Source: Stratiolaelaps scimitus (taxonomy: Eukaryota; Arthropoda; Arachnida; Mesostigmata; Laelapidae). From it: a stretch of 64,000 nt of DNA. Location: assembly GCA_019614645.1 (NCBI GenBank), contig JABWDB010000109.1:1-64000 (forward strand). The letters run 5' to 3'. The notes beneath the pieces were generated by a model. The model did no database searches and was not told the origin of the DNA. It saw nothing but the letters and a program-made list of their open reading frames with translations. Shown here piece after piece: positions 48,846 to 58,290 of this stretch. Numbering within the stretch: position 1 is the stretch's first letter; every line of letters starts with the position of its first letter. Position numbers and translations under genes: made by a program.

Positions 48846-49215
48846 ACAGGCCCCGGCTCTGAGCCTTTAGGTATCCCTACGAGGAAATGTCGGGGCCACT
48901 TTTGCCAAATTGTCAACCATGTCCCCTCTGGCAAGAACTCACGGATAAATAGAAAAATAGTAAATGTTAATTGGTTTATTAAAGGAGCTGCAATTTTACA
49001 ATGCTTAAGCTCTCTTATATGTCACACAGCGGGGCTCGAACCTGCGGCCTCTGGCTTCCGACAGCCAGAGACTTAGCCGTCCAAGCCACCGCGCTGACGG
49101 AAGATTGATAAATCGAAAGACTCCCCGGGTCCGGTAGGATTTGAACTTAGGCAATATGTTCCTCCTGTTTAGCAGTCCAAGAGGCTCACCAGTATATACC
49201 TCCGCGACAAATCGA
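48846..49215 (-). mobile_element. SINE2 copy split by a SINE1 insertion
   Basis: The SINE2 tail and body occupy 48846-48955 (CTCTGAGCCTTTAGGTATCC, TGTCGGGGCCAC, CTGGCAAGAACTCACGGATA). The SINE2 head is at 49107-49205 (TAGGATTTGAACTTAGGCAA, TTAGCAGTCCAAGAGGCTCA). Compared with the intact copy at 58080-58290, the order is exact once 48956-49106 is skipped. Confidence 0.85.
48956..49106 (-). mobile_element. SINE1 copy nested in SINE2
   Basis: Minus-strand order: GTCAGCGCGGTGGCTTGGAC and GGCTAAGTCTCTGGCTGTCG (A box and anticodon-arm-like stem CTCTGGC/GCCAGAG), GGTTCGAGCCCCGCTG (B box), TATAAGAGAGCTTAAGCATT, TGCAGCTCCTTTAATAAACC. Flanking 12-bp direct repeats are GATAAATAGAAA (48944-48955) and GATAAATCGAAA (49107-49118), one mismatch. 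Confidence 0.85.
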
Positions 49216-49251
49216 TAAGACACCCCCATTTTTTTTTTCAACCGTAAGCAA

Positions 49252-49827
49252 CAATGCAGTTTTTTCTTTTTCGCATCCAGTCATTCAAAGTGATCACATT
49301 TCAACAAAATCCCACGAATATTTAGCTACCTAACTCAGATGTAGACATTTGATATCGGAAATTGTCGTTTCGGGGGTGCGACAAAATGATTGGACAGTTA
49401 GTGTTTGTCGAAGACAATTGAGCTCTAAGATCGTTCTCCTACAAATTTAGTATTTTGTCGGGCCACCGCCGTTATCCAGAACAGAAATTCATCGATTGGG
49501 CATAGATTCATATAGCTTACGTATGAGGTTTTGATCAAGAACATTCCATTCCGCTACCAAAGATTTTTTCGCTCTCATGTAGCCTCAGCCCATCGTAGTT
49601 CTCGCTGACAAAGAGTCCAGAAAATCCGTCGGAGAACGATCTTAGAACTCAGTTGTGATTAAACTGTCGTCCCACTCCACAAACACTTAACTGACCTGTT
49701 ATTTTGTTGTACCATCAAAACGGCAATTTCCGATATCAAATTTCTACATCTGAGTTAGATAGCCAAATATTCGTAGAATTTTCTTAAAATGTGACGACTT
49801 TGAATGACTGAAAGCGAAACTGCATTG
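49252..49827. mobile_element. Tc1-like non-autonomous element with long terminal inverted repeats
   Basis: Left inverted repeat 49252-49370 and right 49717-49827 pair over about 110 bp (CAATGCAGTTT, CAGTCATTCAAAG, TAACTCAGATGTAGA, TTTGATATCGGAAATTG). The unique centre contains GTCGGGCCACCGCCGTTATC and GGGCATAGATTCATA, resembling the non-coding/5' region of Tc1 elements. There is no transposase frame. About 576 bp in total. TA target duplication not seen at my boundaries. Confidence 0.75.
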
Positions 49828-49854
49828 CACTCACGGTTGAGTCGCGTAGTGTAG

Positions 49855-49935
49855 ACCACCACCTATGGCTCAAACTCACGCCAGCACTACAGTGACCCAA
49901 ATTACAATACACGCTAGCGACTGAGCCAACGGTAC
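49855..49935 (-). repeat. tRNA-like sequence (possible SINE head), weak
   Basis: On the minus strand: GTTGGCTCAGTCGCTAGCGT (A-box-like) and, 40 bases on, GCGTGAGTTTGAGCC (B-box-like). It does not fold into a convincing tRNA by eye and does not match SINE1-3. Confidence 0.35.
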
Positions 49936-49939
49936 AACC

Positions 49940-51125
49940 ACATTACCCGAGTTTCAAGCCATCAATGAGCACCGATACACATGACATGTAATCTCACGCA
50001 GTGCACGTCTCGATCACATATGGGGGGCTTACGCGCATACATAGTCGTTCAACGTATATTCAACGCTTCGTGGTTCTGCCATGAACAAATTTGCCACCCA
50101 ACTTTTCAGAGCAACACACACAACACCAGCTCACCACGTCGACCCGCTCATATATCCAATCCAATCCAATCTGGTCATAACGATCACTGCTCGTTGTCGT
50201 CTGCTCAACGAGACCTTGAGTTTGCCCCAACGTTTGCCGTTGAATATCGCTGAACTGACTGCGTCCTTTATTCGTTATTGTTTCGTTTGAATCATACATT
50301 TGCCTTGGCCGCTTTTGCGATTTGGTCCTATTTCGCTTGTATGTGTCTGGTAACAGCTCAATTGGTAACGCGTTCCCGTTTCGACGAGGCGCAAAAGTTG
50401 CTCGTTGGTACAGCCGAGGCAGGACGGCCAAGTTGGTCGCTACAAGATATTGGCTGCAGGTCCGCCGGTACAAGCGAGCTCCGGTCGGCTCGAGTAATTT
50501 TTGCATTCACTCGAAACCGCCTTCTCGCAACGACGCTTATGTACCAACCGTCAGGTACGTCTACTCGCCGTCCATTAGCTCAGTTGGGCAATCGTAGCGG
50601 AAGTGTACAGCCCTTCAGTGGGTCACTGATCACGAGGAGACCGCATCGAAGGCAGCGAGGTGTTTCTTCGAAGCTCTTCATCCCGTCACAAACATTGGTG
50701 TTACCATTCCTTTAGGGAGCGCAGCAAGGCTACGGCCTAGTCACGGAATGTACGTAAAATCGTTAACAAATCTTCAACGGGCTGTGGGCTAGAACACGGG
50801 TCTGGGCCGCAGGTGAGGCAGCCAGGTGTTCATGGGCTTGATATAGGACCCGCGTCAGTATTTGAATTGAGAGTTTTGTAACGCGTTGATCGATTCTTGA
50901 TCTTCTACAAAGATCACCTTAGTCCGAACGTTTGTTAGACCAAGGTTGAATATTCCCTCGTAGCCTGAAGTAGCTGAGAAAACCGGTATTTTCGGTTTAC
51001 TGTAGCCGAAATCACTTTGGGTCCCAACCAGTTTCTGGTCGTTACACAATGCTCATTCGACTGGCGGATTCCTTCTGTTCGTTCTATGCATTCTGAAGTA
51101 TTTCGATGATTTCAAATGACATCAT
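49940..51125. other. Mixed sequence, no gene called
   Basis: A 145-codon plus frame (50278-50715) starts MFRLNHTFALAAFAIWSYFA, signal-peptide-like. But a 148-codon minus frame overlaps it, and its later codons contain tRNA-like strings (AGCTCAATTGGTAACGCG at about 50354, TTAGCTCAGTTGGGC at about 50577). I treat it as repeat-derived and do not call it. Confidence 0.35.
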
Positions 51126-51129
51126 GACA

Positions 51130-51207
51130 CATTAGTAATACCTAACGGTTAAGAGCTGAGGCCTGTCAGATAGGGGAACAGCTGAGGGTCAGCTCAAAAA
51201 ACAAAAA
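51130..51207 (+). mobile_element. SINE2 tail fragment
   Basis: AGTAATACCTAACGGTTAAG, AGCTGAGGCCTGTCAGATAG, GGGAACAGCTGAGGGTCAGC, then AAAAAACAAAAAAA. Nearly identical to 34287-34362. Confidence 0.85.
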
Positions 51208-52020
51208 AATGGCGTCAGAATGTATCGGAACACTTCCCAATATCCATAAACGAAATGGTCACCTTCCAGGTGGCGACAACGTAATGTTATAAATACTCGA
51301 CTACTGTCTTCTCGTGGGGCTGGTCAATATAAACTTCATAGGGTGCGTCGTGTGAAGACCGAATTAAGAAAGACTTTTATTAGACAGTGTTCCTGTAGGT
51401 TGGCCTGGTTTTGTTATGTATCCCGCGATGAACATCGTTAAGTTACTACGCATAACGTGTCCTGTTGACTAGTTCTCAGTGGTGTACCTCATTACCATCA
51501 TAACAAGCTCACGCTCATCGATTACTGTACTAATTATCCCAGCTGGCTATTGCGTTTGCAAGGAATATTATCTTAGCATGACGTTTCGTGTGCACCTTTC
51601 GATAATCGTCTGCATCCAAACACTGTGGGTCAATGGTGACTTTACATTGCTAATGTTTAATTAAGGACACATTTATGAATTCGTTTGAGAAGCTGATGAA
51701 CTACGGTCCAATCAGATCCGAAATGATAACATGACAGCTAAATATAGACATATTTTAGAATAAACGTAGAATTAAATATATACACACATAAAAAAAACGC
51801 GAGTGCTCCGCCATGCTGTGAAAGGGATTATTATGATACATCTCAACAGGGGCAGGTCGCTTGATCGTCAATTGAGCGATCTAATTAATAGCTATAACAA
51901 TTATTTTAAGAGGTTACATCTTGTTCTTATTATCGAAACATATTGAATTTGGGCACAGCTGGCCATCTTGTATCCTTCATGTGAACCTCATTCATGTGAA
52001 CCTCATTCGTTCAAGTCAAC
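51208..52020. other. Upstream region of the Q-rich gene
   Basis: AT-rich; probably the promoter and a non-coding first exon plus intron of the gene at 52059. A tandem GTGAACCTCATTC duplication lies at about 51980 and 51995. No TATA box is convincing. Confidence 0.4.
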
Positions 52021-52058
52021 GTATTTTTTGCATACTCTTCAGGTTGGGTCGAGAAGCA

Positions 52059-55000
52059 ATGGCCTCGAATGGAGGTGGTGACTGTACGTGGAACAGTGAC
52101 GCTGGCGATTCTGAAAATCATGAAAATCCAACAGGCTCCAATTCAGCAACTAAATATAGCCTGAACAAGGGCTGGGCATCTGCTGACAACAACTCTACAC
52201 CCCCGATGAGTAAGACTGCTGTTGCAAATCTGCTACGGCAAATGAAAAGTTTTGTTAGTTCGGACGTCACAGTTGAAAGAAATGAGCCTGGCGAACATTG
52301 GGGTATCGGCGAAGGCCCTGTAGTAAAGGGTTGGGGCCATCTACCGCAGCAGCAACCGCAACCACCATCGAGACCGCCGAGGTCACAGCAGCAACAGCCT
52401 CAACAGCCACAACAATCTCGGCAACCTCAGCAGCAGCAGCAACAACCTCAACAGCAACAACAACAACTTCGGCAGCCGCAGCCACAACAATCTCGGCAAC
52501 CTCAGCAGCAGCAACAACAACAACCTCAGCAGCAGCAACAACAACAACCTCAGCAGCAGCAACAACAACAACCTCAGCAGCAGCAGCAACAACAACCTCA
52601 GCAGCAGCAGCAACAACAACCTCAGCAGCAGCAACAACAACCTCAACAGCAACAACAACAACAACTTCGGCAGCCACAGCAGCCGCAGCCACAACAATCT
52701 CGGCAACCTCAGCAGCTACAACAACAACAACAACCTCAGCAGCAACAGCAACAACAACAACAACAACTTCGGCAGCCACAGCAGCCGCAGCCGCAGCCAC
52801 AACAATCTCGGCAACCTCAACAGCAGCAACAACCACCGCTAACTAATAGAAATAATCCTGGTATTGCTAACAATAGCCGAACACAAACTCAACTTACCGC
52901 TTCTCGCCAAGTGATCGTTTCCACCGACAATAACAAGGTGAGTGTACCCGTTGCGCCCGCTGCCTCAAAGATGGTCTATGTAGAGGTTTTGGATTACTAG
53001 ACATGAGTGACATGGGGCGTGTGGTTCAAATGCTGCAGGATGCGGAAACTCTTTCGATTTCCACAGTGACCCCGCAGCTAAGGAAAGTATGATCTTTCCT
53101 CATCTGCGGATTCTTGTCAGGTACGACTCGGCTGAAAAATAAAGTAAACAAGACACCAAGGTCCCAAGTGACCCAAAGGACTTCTTCGACTATTCGTCAT
53201 AGAGAACGAAGTTGGGTTAAGTGTTACAGTTGCAACCAGACAACGCCAGTTAAAACGTTGGCGTTTGGTTGATGGTTGAGTAGTGAGCGTCTTGGACTGC
53301 TAGACAGGAGGGATATACGATTCAGACAAATGTTCAGCGAGTCCTTCCCTTATCTTTCTCCAGTTATGGCTTCTTGTCAGCTTCGACCGGTTAAAAACGC
53401 GAAGTTGGACCTGACAGGCCCTCATGCGAGTGCCTAAAGGTTAAGTGGTGCCGAGCCCTGGAAGGTCAGCCAAAAAAGAAAGTACAATTTGGCCAGCCAT
53501 TTGTCTGTGTCTTATTTTTGTAATTTTCACATTTCGGCCTACAGCTAATTTTTGACATTCTAATTGCTTTTAGGAGAAGCCTGTGACAGGCTGGAATACG
53601 GGTGCAGCGTCAACTGTTTCCTCGGCAAGCAGCTGGGCGGCGGTACGAACAAAACAGTTTAGGTGGACTTCACAAGAAGCAGCGACAAGCGATGGTCAAA
53701 CGACAGCTGGTACGGTCAAACCTTCTGCTGCAAAAGATAGCCCCCGATCTTCAGTTCTCTCCCCATGTTCCAAGGGCCCAGTTTCAAATGATGCACCCTC
53801 GAAGATATCGACGTTCTCCCAGATGCAAAGCAGTACCATCCAGACAGGTGAGTGCTTAGTAACAAGGAATAACGTGTAACAGGGACCTTTGGATATACTG
53901 AGCTGACCATTTTTTAGAAGAGGGTGTCGATGGTTGCCGCATCTGCCTTAGCACGTGTGAATTACATATATTCCAAATACTCTGTAATTCACACGCTCGC
54001 AACAGGTAAACCGAGGTTTCTATCTCGGTATTATATAATATAAATAATTTATCATGTTCTAGTTCGTGGATCATCGGCGGGAGTCAAACAGATGTGTATT
54101 CCACATTTACCTATGGGAAGTCATGTACCTCAGGCTTCAGCACAGAAAGAGCCCTATGTTCCTCCCGCGAAGCTCGTCTATGGTATGTGTGTTTGACTAT
54201 TTATACAGCGGAAAATCTACATAATTGACCGACTGGGATGTCTTTAGTTGCTCGTCTTTCGATTGTTGGCTACTTCATTGTATATTGTATTTTGAACGTG
54301 CCGTCGGACGCCGTCTAAAAAGCTGACCTTACTACCAATAGGCTTTATCGACGATTATTTCCAATGTACCAAGCTGGATTGACAAAACTTTTCACGGATA
54401 AATGTTTCGATCACATGAATCGAATGCATTGACTTCGCTTCGTTATTGCTTCAAGGGCTATTGTATTACTTTGTTGTCAGGTTGTGCGAGCGTCCAGCCG
54501 GATAGCCCGGCCGAGACCCCAAAAGTTCGAAGTCCTGTCCTAAATACGACACGTCAAGCTGTCAAAAATATATGTGGGCCTCGGATATCGTCAGTTACCT
54601 CAAAGGTTACAGGTATGCTTCAACGTCGCAAACATTTGAAGAAATTGACTTCATGAGGTAGAACGTGAGAACTGTACGATAAGATTAAATCTCTAATGCT
54701 ACAAGTGTTCTTGTACGAGATTTTCCATGTCCGGTACCAGGTTTTCGATGTCGGCTCTCGTAGGTCCTACTTGCTATTGGGAAGTTCAACGTAATTTAAA
54801 ACATAGGGAAATACGTCGCGACCAGCTTGATTAATGATCTTTGATTAGGCACACTTGCTAGGTACTTATTATGATCCGCATACATTTTTCAGGTTGGAGC
54901 GACCCGGTAAAGCCTGAACAGCCTGCTGCGGCTCCCAATCCCTCTGTCCCAAGCCACCCTGCAACATTGACCAATACTGCGTCTGTTACACAACCACTCA

Positions 55001-55392
55001 CCGCGACAGAAACTACTGTCAATGAGAGCACATCTAAGGTATCCGCTTGGGGGGCCCGGTTCACCCCCACGGCTCAATGCAAGCCTGAGGCATTACGTCG
55101 CTGGACGGAAAGTCCCCCACCGCCTATTGCGGCACCGCCAATTTCGCCGGGTGGAGAGCCCAACAAAATGGTTTACGTCAGCAAATGGCTACATGATCAA
55201 TCGACCGATGGTGTTCCATCTGCCCCCGTGCCCGTGACAACGCCACCAGCGATGACCATGGAAAAAACGAATTCAGCCAAAAGAAATACTCCTCAGTTCT
55301 CTAGTCCAAGGACCGGTGTGGCCACCGCGCAACTATATTCGAACCCAAAGATAGCCACGAATTACGATTTGCACCAAATGTTCGTTCCATAA
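52059..55392 (+). CDS. Q-rich, tryptophan-dotted disordered protein, five exons, unidentified
   Basis: Start ATG 52059 (AGCAATGG context), 17 bases after a good acceptor (TTTTGCATACTCTTCAG), so the 5' UTR is probably spliced. Exons: 52059-52937, 53574-53847, 54063-54182, 54481-54612, 54893-55392. All junctions are GT-AG, phases 0,1,1,1, and the frame stays open for 634 residues, which strongly supports the model. Residues 1-96 hold W11, W39, W81 and W92; 97 to about 262 are Q/P-rich. Later exons are Ser/Thr/Pro-rich with GWNTG, SSWAAV, RWTSQ, GWSDP, SAWGAR, RRWTES and SKWLHD. No folded domain is recognised. The W settings recall Argonaute-binding GW proteins, but this is inference from composition. 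No signal peptide. An alternative donor at 52980 (TAT|GTAGAG, also phase 0) would add 14 residues ending KMVY, echoed by KLVY and KMVYV in exons 3 and 5. Intron 1 contains a SINE2. Confidence 0.75.
52345..52842 (+). repeat. CAG/CAA-rich coding minisatellite
   Basis: CCTCAGCAGCAGCAACAACA-type 21-bp units (PQQQQQQ) recur about six times at 52521-52640. Larger LRQPQ...QSRQPQQ modules recur at about 52468, 52664 and 52767 with internal expansion (PQ, QPQ, QPQPQ). The mixture of CAG and CAA makes it less slippage-prone than pure CAG. Confidence 0.9.
53265..53483 (+). mobile_element. SINE2 copy with head, in intron 1 of the Q-rich gene
   Basis: Head: GTTGAGTAGTGAGCGTCTTG then GACTGCTAGACAGGAGGGA (A-box half). 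The B box is degenerate (ATACGATTCAGAC). Body: CTTGTCAGCTTCGACC, GACCTGACAGGCCCTCATGC, GTGCCTAAAGGTTAAG. A-rich end: AGGTCAGCCAAAAAAGAAAG. Same strand as the gene. The most diverged full-length copy. Confidence 0.75.
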
Positions 55393-55650
55393 GCTCGTCT
55401 CTAATAGAGAACATAAAAAAAGTTTTTGTATTAAAAAACATTTTTTTAATTTTTTTTTAAATTAAATTAAAACATTTAGGAATTTTTAACTTACCCATTT
55501 ATGCTGGACGTGCTAATTGGCACTTTCGTAGTTGCCCAGTAACCGGTGTCGTGATGTCCTTTCCACGTCAACATTTCGATCTACACGCATATTGTCATAT
55601 GTACATGATATGTGCATATTTTAATGTAAGCGATAATTTTATTGTTGCTA
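55393..55650 (+). other. Probable 3' UTR of the Q-rich gene
   Basis: T- and A-homopolymer-rich (55420-55480) with AATTAAATTAAAACATTT; ATTAAA at 55461-55475 could act as a polyadenylation signal. No AATAAA. Confidence 0.4.
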
Positions 55651-55657
55651 TTCACAG

Positions 55658-56521
55658 GAGTAACAGCGCTGCCGGACTCTCTCCAAAACGTCCAGTCGCT
55701 GCCCCGCCACCTCCGCCAAGTCTACTGCCTATCACCTCGGTTGAGCCGTGCGAGAGTTACGAGTCTAGTGGCATTGTCATTGTCCAATCAAAAGAGCAGA
55801 AATTGATTGTTCTACGAGGTCTCGTTCAGAAAGGTTTACAGGTGAAGGAGCAACTCTCACCCACCTATATTGGCGTAGCTCGTGCAACCAGTGACCACAG
55901 TACCCAAGGTTCGGCCGCGAGTTTCGGCCGGATTTTGATTGTAGTTGACAACAGATTCTGGGACCCGGAGGGCATCCGCACATGGCTGAGCATATGCGGA
56001 CTAATGAGGGAGTCCGACGTTCAGATAGCCACTACGCAAGAGTTATCGGAGGGTGGTTGTGCTTCATATCGTGTTTTGTTCTTGATTAATTTCGATGTAT
56101 TGGCGTGTCTCGAGGAGTACGCCAGAAGGCTTCGATTGCTTGATGATAATGGTAAGCTGGTTTCCGAACGTTTCGTGCAGATCTTTCTAGGGATTTCCAT
56201 AAGCAGGAGAAATTTGTGCTAATTTGTTCCTGAGCAATCGAAGCGTTGGTATGACCGCCGCGCATTGATGTTTAATTACTGCCGTGTTGCCTTAAACGAA
56301 TAGTCTGGTTAGTTCTAGCTGGGTACTTTCGAAAGACACAGGTAGGGCACCGCGCCGCAGTGCAGTAACTAACGAGAAGGTCCCTTCTAGGTGTAATGAA
56401 GACGCTGTTTGATCCGGCCACGGAATCCGAGAGTGCGCGTGCACTGGCGTCACAACTAACAAAATGCGGCCTTCCTGTTCCTCAAGAATTTCGACAACTT
56501 TGCTTCGAGACTCCTAGTCAG
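55658..56521 (+). CDS. Two coding exons of an unidentified protein, partial model
   Basis: Exon a 55658-56151: acceptor TTGTTGCTATTCACAG, donor GATAATG|GTAAGC. Exon b 56391-56521: acceptor TCCCTTCTAG, donor CAG|GTCTGT, or read-through to a stop at 56587. Together they stay open for about 208 residues. Exon a starts proline-rich (RPVAAPPPPPSLLP), then VIVQSKEQKLIVLRGLVQKG and a hydrophobic alternating segment RILIVVDNRFWDPEGIRTWL, RVLFLINFDVLACLEEYARR, which looks like a small folded alpha/beta domain. Exon b is KTLFDPATESESARALASQL...GLPVPQEFRQLCF. I do not recognise the family. Exon a needs an upstream exon ending in phase 2, and I found none in the Q-rich gene's last exon, so this may be a separate gene or an alternative 3' part. 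A possible last exon at 56747 would add only WSPAAI. Confidence 0.55.
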
Positions 56522-56829
56522 GTCTGTATTCCCTTAGTTCGCGATGGTCGGAAAGATACGTGGGGTAATATCCAATGGAACAGCTGACTCGTATTTCGAC
56601 GTTTACAGTTCAGGGAGCGTTAAGTTAGAAATTGTAGTTGGCAGGTGGGTCCTAGCGCTTTGGATCGCGAGGTGTCCAGAATCTCGATTGAAGTCTGTTA
56701 ACAACTCGCTTCGTGTAACTCACACGTGATTTTTTTGTCATTTCAGTGGAGTCCTGCTGCAATCTGACTGTCACCCTGGTGCCCTCTTCAGGAGGACACC
56801 AATGAATAGTACTTGTGTACGTTATTAAT

Positions 56830-57315
56830 AACATTAAGAAGAATCGTTAACGAAATTGGAGAGATTTAGCATAAACATGTCAAGAAAGTATACATACATT
56901 TGCAGTGCCTTAAGGCGAGATGAGAACTTGTGGATATTAATTTGTCGACCGGTGAAGTCGATACGACGATTTTGATGTATCTAATTAACAAGAAACGAAG
57001 TTGTTAACAAGTTGAAGCGTCAATAATCATGTCGGCCCAGACCCATGTTGGTGCAGTACGGTAGATGCTTCAAGGTTGGTTGGTGAAAGATGCACTTAAT
57101 AAAATATGTCGAAAGAAACGTCGTAACTACCTTGGATAAAGCTGATCTTTATTTTGGAATTCACCTGTAATAAACCCGTCGTTGAACTAATCATATACAG
57201 TCTAGCATTATCGACTAGTTACCGTTATCGATTAGAACGAAATGTAATCATTCAAGAGCAGACGGTGTCTGGCCAAGGCCATCATGGTCAAGTTCCCTTA
57301 TGTCCTTATCATGCA
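56830..57315. other. No gene recognised
   Basis: AT-rich intergenic sequence without matches elsewhere. Confidence 0.45.
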
Positions 57316-57319
57316 GCGT

Positions 57320-57387
57320 GACCCTAACCTGCTGCCTTTGGTTTTTTACAACCTGAGACTTAGCCGTCAAAGCCACCGCGATGACAA
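57320..57387 (-). mobile_element. SINE1 head fragment
   Basis: Minus strand: TCATCGCGGTGGCTTTGACG then GCTAAGTCTCAGGTTGTAAA, AGGCAGCAGGTTAGGGTCAC. Same tRNA-like head as 49040-49106, with the B box decayed; the SINE1 tail is missing. Confidence 0.7.
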
Positions 57388-58079
57388 GGAAAATAAGATC
57401 GCTCTTCACTGAAGGCGTTCCCGTTGATGTCGTTGTCGGGCGTGGGTTTCTCTATTGGCCGCCAGACAGGCGACGTTGACTTGTTGATTGGGTGCTGATG
57501 TATTCGGCACTGACCTACTTGAGAGCCAGGTCCGGGTTTACAGGTTAGCAAAATGATGTGGCAATTACCGAGAGGGAGCTGTACTCCTCCATATCCCCAT
57601 TGAAATAAAGCTACCGACAAGGAGCTGCCGATTCTCCCAAAGCCTGACGATTGCTACATCCTAGGCTCGACATTTGGTGGCTATTAGCTTTTCAGGCGTT
57701 GCCTGTTCCCAATTCCTGGAGCTATCAATGCGGATAAATATGCATGGTTCGACAATATCCGTAGAAGAATTCGACGTGGAAGGACAGTGTCAGTGTTCCG
57801 AGGCGAGGACAGTGTCATCTGTCTGGGCTGTACTGCGCCCATTCCAAATGTTTTTAAGGGAATAAGCTACTCTACGGCCCCAAATATAACTGATAGAATA
57901 AATAAAATAACAGACCTCCAGCAAAGATAACGGCTGTCATGAACATATGATTGTCGCCCGTTTGCATGCGGATACTCGCAGAACATTCCTCTCACTCTCA
58001 CAAGATGAGAAGATTGCTGGGGGTTGTGTAAGGTGTCCAGAACTATTCGCTCAATGCCACTCGAGAAAGCGGACACATC
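57388..58079. other. No gene recognised
   Basis: Overlapping short frames on both strands (57360-57620 minus, 57674-57865 plus), no motif. Confidence 0.4.
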
Positions 58080-58290
58080 AAGAGCTCAGCTCCTAACCTT
58101 TTAGGTATTACTATGAGGAGCTGTCGGGACCACCTTTGACTATTCTCTTCTTTACTCGTACCTGGCAAGAATCTTCAGATAAAGAAAGATGACTAAGATT
58201 CTCCGCGTCTGACAGGATTTGAACCCAACACACACGTCCCTCCAGTCTAGAAGTCCAAGGCGCTCACCAGCAGACCATCCAGGGCATGTG
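58080..58290 (-). mobile_element. SINE2 copy with intact head
   Basis: Minus strand: TGGTGAGCGCCTTGGACTTC, TAGACTGGAGGGACGTGTGT and GGGTTCAAATCCTGTCAGAC (B box GGTTCAAATCC), GAGAATCTTAGTCATCTTTC, CTGAAGATTCTTGCCAGGTA, AGAGAATAGTCAAAGGTGGT, CCCGACAGC, AGGTTAGGAGCTGAGCTC. Truncated just before the A-rich end. Confidence 0.85.

Noticed and set aside
50278..50715. Signal-peptide-like 145-codon frame
   Set aside because: Overlapped by an equally long antisense frame and containing tRNA-like strings; more likely repeat-derived.
52267..52836. 189-codon minus-strand frame rich in Val/Ala/Glu, and a 107-codon Leu-rich one
   Set aside because: Antisense shadows of the CAG/CAA repeat; the plus strand has a spliced, phase-consistent gene.
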